This document shows positions 1 to 7,884 of a stretch of DNA of 64,000 nt, in pieces. Both the position numbers and the translations under genes were made by a program. A model generated the notes under the pieces. That model did not search any database. It was given only the letters and a program-made list of their open reading frames with translations, and was not told the DNA's origin. Source of the stretch: Acidobacteriota bacterium (GTDB taxonomy: Bacteria; Acidobacteriota; Vicinamibacteria; Vicinamibacterales; Vicinamibacteraceae); contig JADLFL010000012.1 in the NCBI GenBank assembly GCA_020845575.1, positions 228,176 to 292,175 on the forward strand, given 5' to 3'. Each line of letters begins with the position of its first letter. The stretch's first letter is position 1.

Positions 1-128
1 GCATGCTCGCGATGCTCGCACCGTGGAATGTGCAGGCGATCGGCGCGTCGGTCCGCCGGTCGCCGTTCATGGTGCCGCCGCTGCGGCTCGCGGGTTTCAC
101 CTTCACCTCGATCTCCGACGCGATCTGA
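1..128 (+). CDS. C-terminal end of an unidentified protein (5' end outside window)
   Basis: The third forward frame is open from the window edge to a TGA at 126-128, giving at least 41 residues that end in SISDAI. It stops 3 nt before the ATG of the SelA-like gene at 132, on the same strand, so the two were probably co-transcribed. The residues mix hydrophobic and basic patches (MLAMLAPWNVQA, VRRSPFMVPPLRLAG) and I do not recognise the family. The call rests on the open frame and the operon-like spacing, and an internal frame of non-coding DNA cannot be excluded. Confidence 0.4.
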   Translation, partial: MLAMLAPWNVQAIGASVRRSPFMVPPLRLAGFTFTSISDAI

Positions 129-131
129 TCG

Positions 132-1763
132 ATGAACACCTTCACACGTCTCACACGCCTGTTGTCCGGTCGCGCGTCACGTCGTCAGATGCTGCAGGGC
201 GGCGGCGCGCTCGCGGCCACGATGCTCACCTCGTCCGCCGGCAACGCCACGGCGGTTGTCGCCGACGCTGCCGCGCGGCGCGCGACGGCTTCCGGTGCGC
301 AGGCCGCAACGCCATCGATCTACGCGAGCGTGGGCGTGCGGCCGCTCGTCAACGCGCGAGGCACCGTGACGATCGTCGGCGCGTCGCGCACGCTGCCGGA
401 AGTGAAGCGCGCGATGGACGCCGCGGCGCGCGACTACGTGCAGATCGACGAGCTCATGGACGGCGTGGGCCAGCGCCTTGCCACGCTCACCGGCGCGGAG
501 TGGGGCATCGTGACGTCCGGCGCGTCGGCGGCGCTCACCGTGGCGACAGCCGCGTGCATCACCGGCGGCGACCCCGATCGCATGGTGCAGTTGCCGAACC
601 TCGCGGGGCTGCCTGACGAGATCGTGACGCCGCGTTACTCGCGCTCGGCGTACGACCATGCGCTGAAGGCCGTTGGCGCGAAGGTCGTCGAGGTGGCGAC
701 GTTCGAGGAGTTCGTCGCGGCACTCGGGCCTCGCACGGCCATGGTGATGCTGCTGGCCGGGCGTGGATCCGAAGAAGGACCGCTATCGCTGCGACGGATC
801 GCCGATGTTGCGGGGCCTCGACGCATTCCGATCCTCGTCGACGCGGCGGCCGAGACGCTCGACGTCCCCAACCCGCACCTGGCAGAGGGCGCCGATCTCG
901 TCGCCTACAGCGGTGGCAAGTGTCTGCGTGGACCGCAGTGCGCAGGCCTGTTGCTCGGGCGCAAGGCGCTGGTGCAGGCGGCGTGGATCAACAGCGCACC
1001 GCATCACGGTCTCGGTCGCGGCCTGAAGGTTGGTCGCGAGGAGATCATGGGCATGCTCGCGGCGGTCGAGGCGTGGAAGACGCGCGATCACGACGCCGAG
1101 GCGCGGCAGTGGACGACCTGGCTCGAGACGATCGCCGCGCGCGTGGCGCAGGTGCCAGGTGTGACGACGGAGATCAGGCAGCCGAGGGGCCGATCGAATC
1201 GCACGCCGTCGCTCGCCGTGACGTGGGACGAGGCGCGCATCGCGCTCACGGGACACGAGGTCGAGATGCGGCTGTACGACGGCGAGCCGCGCATTGCCGT
1301 CAGCGGTGCGGGATCGTTCCTCCCGTTCCCGCCGAACCTGCGGCCGAGCATCGACATCACGCCGTATCAGCTCGAAGCGGGTGAGGAGCAGATCATCGCC
1401 GAGCGCGTGTACGCCGTGCTCGCCGGCGCACCGGCGACGCGGTCGGCACCACCGTCAGCGGCGTTCGATCTTGCCGGCCGCTGGGACGTCGACGTGGACT
1501 TCGCGGCCCGGCGGTCGCCGCACGTCTTCGTGCTCGCGCAGGATGGATCGGCGCTGAGCGGCACGCTCCACGCGAGCTTCGCGCCGCGTCCGATCGCCGG
1601 CACGATCCACGGCCGCGACGTCGTCCTCCGCGCGTCGTACACGTCGAACGGCGTGAGGCTGAACTTCACCTACACGGGTACGGCAACCGACGCGCGCACG
1701 ATGAGTGGCGACGTGAGCCTGGGAGAATACGGCACCGCCAGGTGGACCGCCCGCCGCGCGTGA
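132..1763 (+). CDS. Exported SelA-like PLP-dependent enzyme with C-terminal beta domain
   Basis: A 543-residue protein of the aminotransferase class V fold, in the SelA / D-glucosaminate-6-phosphate ammonia-lyase-like branch. The N-terminus has a twin-arginine-like motif (SRRQMLQGG) followed by an Ala-rich segment, suggesting Tat export. The PLP domain spans about residues 55-430, and the motif YSGGKCLRGPQ places the Schiff-base lysine at K263. After a short linker, about 95 residues (from FDLAGRWDVDV) form an alternating polar/hydrophobic beta-rich segment that typical SelA lacks. A paralogue with the same architecture lies at 34474-36135 on the other strand. True SelA acts on Ser-tRNA(Sec) in the cytoplasm, so an exported copy is more likely an amino-acid or amino-sugar lyase. 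The substrate is unknown. Confidence 0.85.
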   Translation: MNTFTRLTRLLSGRASRRQMLQGGGALAATMLTSSAGNATAVVADAAARRATASGAQAATPSIYASVGVRPLVNARGTVTIVGASRTLPEVKRAMDAAARDYVQIDELMDGVGQRLATLTGAEWGIVTSGASAALTVATAACITGGDPDRMVQLPNLAGLPDEIVTPRYSRSAYDHALKAVGAKVVEVATFEEFVAALGPRTAMVMLLAGRGSEEGPLSLRRIADVAGPRRIPILVDAAAETLDVPNPHLAEGADLVAYSGGKCLRGPQCAGLLLGRKALVQAAWINSAPHHGLGRGLKVGREEIMGMLAAVEAWKTRDHDAEARQWTTWLETIAARVAQVPGVTTEIRQPRGRSNRTPSLAVTWDEARIALTGHEVEMRLYDGEPRIAVSGAGSFLPFPPNLRPSIDITPYQLEAGEEQIIAERVYAVLAGAPATRSAPPSAAFDLAGRWDVDVDFAARRSPHVFVLAQDGSALSGTLHASFAPRPIAGTIHGRDVVLRASYTSNGVRLNFTYTGTATDARTMSGDVSLGEYGTARWTARRA

Positions 1764-1827
1764 GTCGCGCTTCGAAGACAGCGACACGACCACGGGCTGA
1801 CAGGTGCGTGTCTGCGTCCTGCCGCGT

Positions 1828-2919
1828 CTACCAGCCCGGATAGCGGTCCGACAATCGTTCGGCCAACCCATCGTCATCGGCCCCATTCACGATCGCTGTG
1901 AGGTCACGCGAGAGGGTTTCGATCACGTCGCGCAGCTCCACCTGCTCGGTCCCCTCCGTGGGGAGGGAATGCACGCCGCCGATCGCGCCGACGATGTTCC
2001 CGGTGATGGCTCCGGTGGAGTCCGAATCGCCGCTGTGGTTGACCGCCGCGATGATGGCCTCGCGCGCGTCTTCGGCGGCCAGCGCGCAGAGCACCGAGAT
2101 GGCAAGAGCTTCCTCCGCGACCCAGCCCTGGCCAAGTTCCGGTAGACGCCTGCGCCAGTCCGGCACGCGACTCAGTTCGACTGCCCGCCGGAGAGCATCG
2201 CGAACCTCGCCGGCCTCGGCGCGATCCTGCAACGTCGCCAGTGCATGGCCGGCGGCATCAGCCAGCGACTCGCCCCGCACGATGTGCGCGATGATCACCG
2301 CCAGCGCACCGGACGAGAACCACGCCGACGGATGCCCGTGCGTGGTCTGCGCGGTCTCGACCGCCCACTCGAACGCGATTGAGGGGTCGTCGAACCGGAA
2401 CAGCCCGATCGGCGCATCCCGCATGACCGTGCCGCACCCCTTGCTGTTGTTGGTGGCCTTGCCGCCGAACTCGCGCGACCCTCGAGCCGCGCGAAGCGCG
2501 GACAAGCAAGTCCTCCCTGGCGCTCGAGCCGCCCACAGCCGCTTGTCACGGATCAACCACCCATCGATCTGCCCGGCGATCCGTTCATTCGCAGCGAACG
2601 CTTCGAACCGCTCGTCCTGAGTGACCAGCCATCGCAGGTACGCGTGATGGACGATGGTCGGAGGGTGGCAGCTGCCCTCGAGTGTGCTGCGCACGTAGGC
2701 ACGGATCAGCCCTTCGACGGTGAACAGCGTCATCTGCGTGTCGTCGGTGACGAGACCGAACCCGCCGTACGCCTTGTCGAACCGCGTGATGCCTGCCGCG
2801 CCATAGCGCGCCACGATCGCCTCGTGAGACACGAACTCCACCGGCGCACCCAGCGCGTCGCCGCAGGCGCCACCGAGGAGGCAGCCGTGGATCTTGTCGT
2901 AGAGGGTCAGTTCAGTCAT
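1828..2919 (-). CDS. ADP-ribosylglycohydrolase family protein
   Basis: A 363-residue protein of the DraG/ARH family, which removes ADP-ribose from proteins or small molecules using two Mg ions. Family motifs are in the expected order: LLGGACGDALGAPVE near the N-terminus, VTDDTQMTL (residues about 55-63), GCGTVMRDAPIG in the middle and the metal-binding NHSGDSDSTGAITGN near the C-terminus. No signal peptide is visible, so it should be cytoplasmic. It starts about 23 nt from a divergent small gene at 2943 and its 3' end faces the SelA-like gene. The DraG target, dinitrogenase reductase, is not in this window, so the substrate is open. Family confidence is high, role unknown. Confidence 0.93.
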   Translation of the reverse strand: MTELTLYDKIHGCLLGGACGDALGAPVEFVSHEAIVARYGAAGITRFDKAYGGFGLVTDDTQMTLFTVEGLIRAYVRSTLEGSCHPPTIVHHAYLRWLVTQDERFEAFAANERIAGQIDGWLIRDKRLWAARAPGRTCLSALRAARGSREFGGKATNNSKGCGTVMRDAPIGLFRFDDPSIAFEWAVETAQTTHGHPSAWFSSGALAVIIAHIVRGESLADAAGHALATLQDRAEAGEVRDALRRAVELSRVPDWRRRLPELGQGWVAEEALAISVLCALAAEDAREAIIAAVNHSGDSDSTGAITGNIVGAIGGVHSLPTEGTEQVELRDVIETLSRDLTAIVNGADDDGLAERLSDRYPGW

Positions 2920-2929
2920 CGATCACCTG

Positions 2930-2935
2930 TAGGAT
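2930..2935 (+). promoter_or_regulatory. -10-like TAGGAT for the 2943 gene (leaderless candidate)
   Basis: TAGGAT ends 7 nt before the ATG at 2943. The reverse complement of the same stretch lies just upstream of the divergent ADP-ribosylglycohydrolase start at 2919. The AGGA inside the box could instead act as a ribosome binding site, so the two readings compete. Confidence 0.35.
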
Positions 2936-2942
2936 GCACATC

Positions 2943-3131
2943 ATGACCGACACGAAGCGCGAGCATCATGAACCAACCCCAGTTCCTGAACGCGAGGTGC
3001 CGGTGAATGCACCTCCCGTGCCGCCGTCACCAACGTCTGTCGACCCGCCGCCGATCAACATCGACGCCGGGCGCAACGGAAACTGGCTGGCCGAGCTCCG
3101 CCGCCGAATCCGCGACGGTGAAGACATCTAG
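2943..3131 (+). CDS. Small proline-rich protein, unknown function
   Basis: Encodes 62 residues. The N-terminal half is rich in proline and charged residues (EPTPVPEREVPVNAPPVPPSP) and the C-terminal part is amphipathic (NWLAELRRRIRDGEDI). I chose the second ATG because it sits 7 nt after a TAGGAT box and 8 nt after an AGGA; an ATG nine bases upstream at 2934 is in frame. No signal peptide or membrane segment is visible. The stop overlaps by 4 nt the end of the convergent gene at 3128-3529. The short length makes this less certain than its neighbours, but composition and spacing favour a real gene. Confidence 0.5.
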   Translation: MTDTKREHHEPTPVPEREVPVNAPPVPPSPTSVDPPPINIDAGRNGNWLAELRRRIRDGEDI

Positions 3132-3529
3132 GGACCCGACCGGTCCTTCCAGGGTTCCGCCGCGTCGACCCGTGCTCTGTTGATCACCGTCGTCTCGTCA
3201 ACCGGCCATCCCATCGTCCAGTACTTGAACTCGTCCACGACCCAGTAGAGGTGGCGAATCCGGTAGTAGAAGTCGGCGTGGCCGAATCGACGAATGAGAG
3301 CAACGAACTGCTCGAAGTCGACGTTACCGGCCTCGTCGGGCACCCACTTGCGAACCGTGTACTCGTGCGGAGCCGTGTCGCGATAGGTGACGGCCTCCTG
3401 CCACCGACGATGCCGAATGAAGTCCCGGGTCCACGCCCAGTCGTCGCCGGATGGCATTTCGAGCAACTCGGGCAGATCGAGTTTGCCGTCCTTCAGATAG
3501 TCGCCGTGAATGCCGTAACGGTGAGCCAT
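3128..3529 (-). CDS. Conserved-looking hypothetical protein, 133 aa
   Basis: The protein is rich in aromatic and charged residues (DWAWTRDFIRHRRW, YYRIRHLYWVVDEFKYWTMGWP), as expected of a folded cytoplasmic domain. I do not recognise the family. The reading frame stays open upstream of the chosen ATG to a stop at 3626-3628, with protein-like residues (KPCVFLSWHL) but no ATG, GTG or TTG and no convincing ribosome binding site at 3529. The true N-terminus may have been lost or may use an unusual start. It lies downstream of the hicBA pair on the same strand, 110 nt beyond hicA. Confidence 0.65.
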   Translation of the reverse strand: MAHRYGIHGDYLKDGKLDLPELLEMPSGDDWAWTRDFIRHRRWQEAVTYRDTAPHEYTVRKWVPDEAGNVDFEQFVALIRRFGHADFYYRIRHLYWVVDEFKYWTMGWPVDETTVINRARVDAAEPWKDRSGP

Positions 3530-3639
3530 GAGGTGCCAGGAAAGGAAGACGCACGGCTTCCGGGCGACCTGACACTTGGGCGGGCCGGCGGGGGCCTGGT
3601 GTGTCGCAGGATGAGAGGGTCGTGGCTACCGCAACGCGG

Positions 3640-3876
3640 TCAACGGCGGCTTGGATCCGAGGAGATGAGCTGCTCTGCCGTCAGCCCGATGTCCTTCGCG
3701 ATCTTGCGCAGCAGCGTCGGTGAGATGTCGCGCCCCGCGTGGAACGGAACGGTCGTCCCGCGGCCGTCCGCGTGCCGAAGCTGCTTGTGGGAGCCCTTCT
3801 GCCGGACTTCGCTGAAGCCCAGTCCTTCCAGGAAGGCGACGACCTCACGTGGCTTGAGGGTGGGCAGGTTGCCCAC
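3640..3876 (-). CDS. hicA: HicA-family mRNA interferase toxin
   Basis: Encodes 78 residues matching the HicA/YcfA double-stranded-RNA-binding-like fold. These toxins cleave mRNA when free of their antitoxin. Diagnostic features are LKPREVVAFLEGLGF at the N-terminus, GSHKQLRH containing the catalytic histidine (residue about 30), and TVPFHAGRDISPTLLRKIAKDIGL at the C-terminus. The start is GTG, overlapping the TAG of the upstream antitoxin gene by one base, so translation is probably coupled. The order here is antitoxin then toxin, the reverse of the classic hicAB order but frequent in other genomes. Confidence 0.92.
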   Translation of the reverse strand: MGNLPTLKPREVVAFLEGLGFSEVRQKGSHKQLRHADGRGTTVPFHAGRDISPTLLRKIAKDIGLTAEQLISSDPSRR

Positions 3877-4085
3877 TACGCCACCTTGATGGTCTGGACC
3901 GCGACGAACTCGGACTCGAGCTTCGGCTCGCCGTCCTCGAGGAGCATGCTCACGACTTCCTGCAGGTTGACCTGCAGTTCGTCGAGCGTGTCGCCCTGGC
4001 TATGTGCGCCTGGCCACCCCGGGACATGACCGACGAAGAGGCCGGTGTCAGGGTCACGTTCGATGACGACGTTGAACGTACGCAT
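3876..4085 (-). CDS. hicB: HicB-family antitoxin (short form)
   Basis: Encodes 69 residues with the HicB partial RNase H fold: FNVVIERDPDTGLFVGHVPGWPG followed by GAHSQGDTLDELQVNLQEVV. This form lacks the C-terminal ribbon-helix-helix or HTH DNA-binding domain of longer HicB proteins, so autoregulation by this protein alone is uncertain. It should bind and neutralise the HicA encoded immediately downstream. A TATTCT box ends 5 nt before the ATG, and a GGAGGAG lies further upstream. Confidence 0.92.
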   Translation of the reverse strand: MRTFNVVIERDPDTGLFVGHVPGWPGAHSQGDTLDELQVNLQEVVSMLLEDGEPKLESEFVAVQTIKVA

Positions 4086-4090
4086 GCTTC

Positions 4091-4096
4091 AGAATA
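4091..4096 (-). promoter_or_regulatory. -10-like TATTCT upstream of hicB
   Basis: On the minus strand TATTCT is followed by 5 nt and then the ATG of hicB, so a transcript started from it would have almost no leader. No clear -35 is visible. Confidence 0.35.
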
Positions 4097-4146
4097 CTCC
4101 TCCGTCCTGCTGTCCTGCACGTCCTTCGCAGATGGTCGACACAGCG

Positions 4147-5730
4147 CTACCGTGGTGGCGACGGGGCGACGAGGACAGGTGGGAACGAGGCGGCGCCGAA
4201 TGCACCTGGCGAGCGGAGGCGTTGTACTTGATCGCGATCGGCGTTGAGCGGGATCGAGAGGCCACCCGTGTCAGCGAGGATCGCGAACATCCTGTCGCTC
4301 ATCTCGGCGGCGCGCGCGGCGTGCTCGGGTTTGTCGATGAGGTTCTCCATCTCCAGCGGGTCGTGCTCGAGATCGAAGAGTTCGTCGACGTCCCAGATGC
4401 CGTGGTAGCGGATGAACTTGTATGTGTCGCCACGCAGCGCGAATACCGTGGGTGTCTGCGGGAAGTTGCGCTCCCAGTAGTACTCGTAGAGCAGTTCGCT
4501 GCGCCACGGTACTGACTCGCCCCGCGCGATCGGCAGCAGGCTGGCGCCCACCATGTCCGCCGGCTGACGCAGGCCTGCGGCCGCAAGAATCGTCGGCGCG
4601 ATGTCGAGGTTCGCCGCCATCGCCTCGATCGTGCGTCCGCCGCCGAAGAGTGCCGGGCATTGCATGACCATCGGCACGCGCATCGACTCCTCGTACGCCG
4701 TGCGCTTGTCGATGAGGCCGTGCTCGCCGAACGCGAAGCCGTTGTCGCCCATGTAGATGACGAGCGTCGACTCGGCCAGGCCTTCGGATTCGAGGAGGTC
4801 GAGCACGCGGCCGAGGCTGTCGTCCACGCCGAGCAGCGTCTCGGCATAGCGCTTGAAGTACTCGCCGACGTCGAGTGTGCCGTGGTACGGATACTCCACG
4901 CCGTGCCAGCTGTTGCGCTGATCGCGAACCCAGCGCGGTCGACGCTCCTCCAGTTCCGCCGGGAACGACTGACTGCGCGGCGGCGTGAACGTGCGCGAGG
5001 CGAGTCGTCCGGCGTGGCGTTCGGCGGGAGTGAAGTTGGCGTGGACGCCCTTGTGTGAGAGATACAGGAAGAACGGCCGGTTCTTGTCGCGCGCGCGCAG
5101 CCAGTCGATCGCGTAGTCGGTCAGCTCGTCGCTGATGTAGCCCTTCTGCGGCACGCGCGTGCCGTCCACGTTCAGGCCGTTCTTCGACGGCAGGTACGAG
5201 CCTTGACCGCGGAAGCTCACCCAGCGATCGAAGCCGGGCTGCGGGTCGTCGCCCTCGCCGCCCATATGCCACTTGCCGATGAACGCCGTCTGGTAACCAG
5301 CACGTTGCAGATACTGCGGGAAGAAGGTCGTGCCGGGCGGCACCGGGTTGTTGTTGTCGACGACGCGGTGCTGGTGCGCGTAGCGTCCGGTGAGGAGGGT
5401 GGCCCGGCTCGGCGAGCAGAGGGCCGTCGTCACGAACGCGTTCTTCATGTGGACGCCGTTGCGCGCCACGCGGTCCATGTTGGGCGTTTCGACGATCGGA
5501 TGGCCCATGAAGCTCATCGCGTCGTAGCGATGATCGTCGGCCAGGACGAACACCACGTTGCGGGGCTGCGCGCCGGCGATGCGCTCGAGCGCGGGAAGGG
5601 CGGCGTCCTGCCGCGCGTCAGGCGAGGGTGTCTCGCCGCGTAGCGTTCCGGTACATGCCGCGTTCGACGCCGCGGCGATGACGGCCACGGCTGCGATCGC
5701 GATCAGCCGCGTCAGTGCGAGCCTGCGCAT
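4147..5730 (-). CDS. Exported type I sulfatase (arylsulfatase/sulfamidase-like)
   Basis: A 527-residue alkaline-phosphatase-superfamily sulfatase. The N-terminus (hydrophobic AIAAVAVIAAASNAAC) looks like a lipoprotein signal with the lipidated cysteine at about residue 25. VVFVLADDHRYD gives the first calcium-binding acidic pair, and ALCSPSRATLLTGR contains the CxPxR motif whose cysteine (C105) is oxidised to formylglycine. IYMGDNGFAFGEHGL near the middle gives the other metal ligands. It would remove sulfate from sulfated glycans or related esters in the periplasm or at the cell surface. A formylglycine-generating enzyme is needed but not encoded here. The ribosome binding site AGGAGAACGAAGG precedes the ATG. 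Substrate not predictable. Confidence 0.95.
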   Translation of the reverse strand: MRRLALTRLIAIAAVAVIAAASNAACTGTLRGETPSPDARQDAALPALERIAGAQPRNVVFVLADDHRYDAMSFMGHPIVETPNMDRVARNGVHMKNAFVTTALCSPSRATLLTGRYAHQHRVVDNNNPVPPGTTFFPQYLQRAGYQTAFIGKWHMGGEGDDPQPGFDRWVSFRGQGSYLPSKNGLNVDGTRVPQKGYISDELTDYAIDWLRARDKNRPFFLYLSHKGVHANFTPAERHAGRLASRTFTPPRSQSFPAELEERRPRWVRDQRNSWHGVEYPYHGTLDVGEYFKRYAETLLGVDDSLGRVLDLLESEGLAESTLVIYMGDNGFAFGEHGLIDKRTAYEESMRVPMVMQCPALFGGGRTIEAMAANLDIAPTILAAAGLRQPADMVGASLLPIARGESVPWRSELLYEYYWERNFPQTPTVFALRGDTYKFIRYHGIWDVDELFDLEHDPLEMENLIDKPEHAARAAEMSDRMFAILADTGGLSIPLNADRDQVQRLRSPGAFGAASFPPVLVAPSPPR

Positions 5731-5813
5731 CCTTCGTTCTCCTGTCGCGCCGGTGTGACCCGCCGCGGTATTCGTTCAGTCCGACGTACGATACGCCGCT
5801 TCGTCATCGCGTC

Positions 5814-5835
5814 GCCAGGGGTTGAAACCCCTGGC
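5814..5835. repeat. Palindromic intergenic repeat GCCAGGGG-TTGAAA-CCCCTGGC
   Basis: A perfect 8-bp inverted repeat around the spacer TTGAAA, between the divergent sulfatase and DUF3224 genes. A second copy with spacer CTGAAA lies at 34402-34423, so this is a dispersed family rather than a one-off hairpin. Confidence 0.8.
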
Positions 5836-5863
5836 CCCGTTCGTCTGTGGTACTAACAGACGC

Positions 5864-6352
5864 ATGGAATGGCGTGGGCGTGCTGCAGGGATGTGCCTGG
5901 CGGTCGTGTGTGTCACGCTGGCGGGTGTTGCGGCGGCACCCGACGCGCGCAGACAGGAGCAGAGGATGACCACGGCGAGAGGGGAGTTCGACGTCAAACT
6001 GAGCCCGCAGGAGGACGAGGCTCGGTTCGCGTCTGGCCGGATGACGATCGACAAGACGTTTCGGGGCGATCTGACAGGGACCAGCACAGGGCAGATGCTG
6101 TCGTTCCTGAACGCGGCGCGCGACTCCGGCGGTTATGTGGCCATCGAGCGCGTGACGGGCACGCTGCACGGTAAGGCGGGCTCGTTCGCGTTCCAGCACG
6201 GCAGCACCATGGCGCGCGGCGCCCAGCACCAGTCGGTCATCGTCGTGCCCGGATCGGGTGAGGGGGAACTGGCGGGCCTGACGGGTACCCTGACCATCGA
6301 GATCAAGGACAAGCAGCACTTCTACGTGTTCGAGTACCACCTCGAGCCGTAG
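5864..6352 (+). CDS. DUF3224 domain-containing secreted protein
   Basis: Encodes 162 residues. I start at the ATG at 5864 because it opens a plausible signal peptide (RAAGMCLAVVCVTLAGVAAAPDA), whereas in-frame sequence further upstream runs into a palindromic repeat. The mature part (about 125 residues) matches DUF3224, a compact beta-barrel family related to allene oxide cyclase-like folds: ARGEFDVKLSPQ, TIDKTFRGDLTGTSTGQML, GYVAIERVTGTLHGKAGSF and GTLTIEIKDKQHFYVFEYHL. Its biochemical role is unknown. It is followed after 32 nt by a triple-repeat secreted protein on the same strand. Confidence 0.85.
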   Translation: MEWRGRAAGMCLAVVCVTLAGVAAAPDARRQEQRMTTARGEFDVKLSPQEDEARFASGRMTIDKTFRGDLTGTSTGQMLSFLNAARDSGGYVAIERVTGTLHGKAGSFAFQHGSTMARGAQHQSVIVVPGSGEGELAGLTGTLTIEIKDKQHFYVFEYHLEP

Positions 6353-6384
6353 CCCGTGGCGAAGCGCTCTTCCAGGAGATACGC

Positions 6385-6972
6385 ATGAACGTGTGGATGT
6401 GCCGTGCGACGGTGATGCTTGCGGGACTCGTGTTGGCGTCGGCCACGCAGGCCCAGCCGGCACGCGTGGAGTATCGCGTGCTGGCCACCAACAAGACGTC
6501 GACCATGCAGAAGGAGCTGAGCGAAGCGGCAGCCGCCGGTTTCCGCTTCGGCGCCGTGATGGGCGGCGAAACGTCGTTCGGCGGGGCGGAGGCGGTGGTC
6601 GTCATGCAGCGCGTGCCGGGTGCGACGCGCGCGGAGTACAGGCTGCTGGCGACGAGCAAGACGTCGACGATGCAGAAGGAGTTGCAGGAGGCGAGCGACG
6701 CGGGCTTCGAGTATGTCGGCCAGACGGTGTTCAGGTCGACCTTCGGCGGCGCTGAAGTGGCGTGCATCCTCGAGCGCGCTGTCGGTGACGCACCGGCCCA
6801 GCGATACCAGTACCGCCTGCTGGCAACCAAGCGCACGTCGACGCTCGAGAAGGAACTCCAGGACGCCGGCGGCGAGGGGTTCGAGATCGTCGGCATGACC
6901 GTGGGACAAACGGCGATGGGCGGCAACGAGCTCGTGGCGATCACGAGGCGCAAGGTGTCCACGTCGAGGTGA
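6385..6972 (+). CDS. Secreted protein made of three tandem ~52-residue repeats
   Basis: Encodes 195 residues: a signal peptide (MLAGLVLASATQAQ) and then three copies of one unit. Each unit begins EYR(V/L)LAT.KTSTMQKEL or a close variant (repeats begin at about residues 28, 83 and 137), continues with A..GF..., contains a glycine-rich turn (SFGGAE, TFGGAE, AMGGNE) and ends in a hydrophobic strand and a basic pair. The unit resembles small DUF4177-like alpha/beta proteins, but I do not assign it firmly. AGGAG precedes the start. It sits 3 nt upstream of the pterin dehydratase gene and is probably co-transcribed with it. Confidence 0.85.
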   Translation: MNVWMCRATVMLAGLVLASATQAQPARVEYRVLATNKTSTMQKELSEAAAAGFRFGAVMGGETSFGGAEAVVVMQRVPGATRAEYRLLATSKTSTMQKELQEASDAGFEYVGQTVFRSTFGGAEVACILERAVGDAPAQRYQYRLLATKRTSTLEKELQDAGGEGFEIVGMTVGQTAMGGNELVAITRRKVSTSR

Positions 6973-6975
6973 CCC

Positions 6976-7263
6976 ATGCCTCTCACACCAGACGACGTCA
7001 CCGCTCACCTGCGTACCCGCCCGGGCTGGCAGCTGCAGGGTGATGCGCTCACGAAGACGTTCGCCCTTCCGTCGTTCGCCGACGCCATCGCCTTCGTGAC
7101 GCGCCTGGCGTTCGACGCCGAGGCGAACGACCACCACCCCGATCTGCAGATCAGCTATCGAAAGGTGCGTGTCTCGTGGTCGACGCACAGCGAGGGTGGC
7201 GTGACGGCGAAGGACATCGCCGGCATCGATCAGACGGAACACGCGGCGTCGCGCCTGCAGTAG
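6976..7263 (+). CDS. phhB: Pterin-4a-carbinolamine dehydratase
   Basis: A 95-residue protein of the usual family length. It dehydrates 4a-hydroxy-tetrahydropterin, regenerating the cofactor of aromatic amino-acid hydroxylases, and some homologues moonlight in other pathways. The family core is clear: PGWQLQGDALTKTFALPSFADAIAFV followed by the active-site stretch NDHHPDLQISYRKVRVSWSTH with the paired histidines, then GGVTAKDIAGI. No phenylalanine hydroxylase gene is in the window. It starts 3 nt after the preceding stop. Confidence 0.95.
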   Translation: MPLTPDDVTAHLRTRPGWQLQGDALTKTFALPSFADAIAFVTRLAFDAEANDHHPDLQISYRKVRVSWSTHSEGGVTAKDIAGIDQTEHAASRLQ

Positions 7264-7277
7264 GCGACAATGCCCCC

Positions 7278-7829
7278 ATGTCTACTCCTCGTGCCCCTCG
7301 TGCCCCTCGTGTCGCGGTTCGGTCGCGGCGTGCGGCGATGACGGCCGGACTCGCCGCGCTCGCGGGTTCGGCGACCGCCGCATCCGCCGCGCCATCGTCG
7401 TCGGCAGCAACCCAGGCATCCGTCGGTGTGTGGACGCCGAAGAAGGTCGCCATCAACAGGCGCGACAGGCAGGCACCGAATCCGCTGCTGTCGCATTGCA
7501 TCAGGTCCGGCCATCTCCTGTTCCTCGCGGGCATCGGCGGCTGGTACGCGGAGGACAGGAAGGAACCCGGTGACGCGAAGGTGCAGACAGACAGCGCGCT
7601 GAAGGCGATGCGCATGCTCCTGGAGCAGGCGGGGTCGTCGATGGCCAACGTGCTCAAGGTGCACATGACGGTCGCCGAGCCGAACCGGAACCTCACGCTC
7701 GTCAACGCGGGCTACGCGGGCCACTTCCCGGACCCGCCGCCGGCGCGGTCGTTCAGCGGCTGCGGCGTGGACCAGATGGGCCGCGACGGCGTGCTCGTCC
7801 AGATCGACTGCATCGCGTACGTCGACTGA
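7278..7829 (+). CDS. Tat-exported RidA-family protein
   Basis: Encodes 183 residues. The start at 7278 gives a leader with paired arginines (VRSRRAAMTAGLAALAG) and an Ala/Ser-rich cleavage region, consistent with Tat export. The mature part (about 130 residues) is a RidA/YjgF/UK114 domain: GHLLFLAGIGGWYAED, SALKAMRMLLEQAGSSMANVLKVHMTVAE and the C-terminal DGVLVQIDCIAYVD. Cytoplasmic RidA hydrolyses reactive enamines and imines made by PLP enzymes, so an exported version is notable beside exported SelA-like PLP enzymes. The extreme N-terminus is encoded by three 9-bp direct repeats (7287-7313) giving PRAPRAPR. A GACAAT box lies 6 nt before the ATG. Confidence 0.88.
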   Translation: MSTPRAPRAPRVAVRSRRAAMTAGLAALAGSATAASAAPSSSAATQASVGVWTPKKVAINRRDRQAPNPLLSHCIRSGHLLFLAGIGGWYAEDRKEPGDAKVQTDSALKAMRMLLEQAGSSMANVLKVHMTVAEPNRNLTLVNAGYAGHFPDPPPARSFSGCGVDQMGRDGVLVQIDCIAYVD

Positions 7830-7847
7830 TCCACCATCGTGCTGGGC

Positions 7848-7867
7848 GGGCCGGACAAGTCCGGCCC
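7848..7867. terminator. Inverted repeat between convergent genes (repeat or terminator)
   Basis: GGGCCGGAC-AA-GTCCGGCCC, a perfect 9-bp stem, lies between the stops of the RidA-like gene (7829) and the ATPase gene (7885). It has no U-tract. It could act as a bidirectional terminator, or simply be a dispersed REP-like element. Confidence 0.5.
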
Positions 7868-7884
7868 CTACACCGTGGGCGAAG

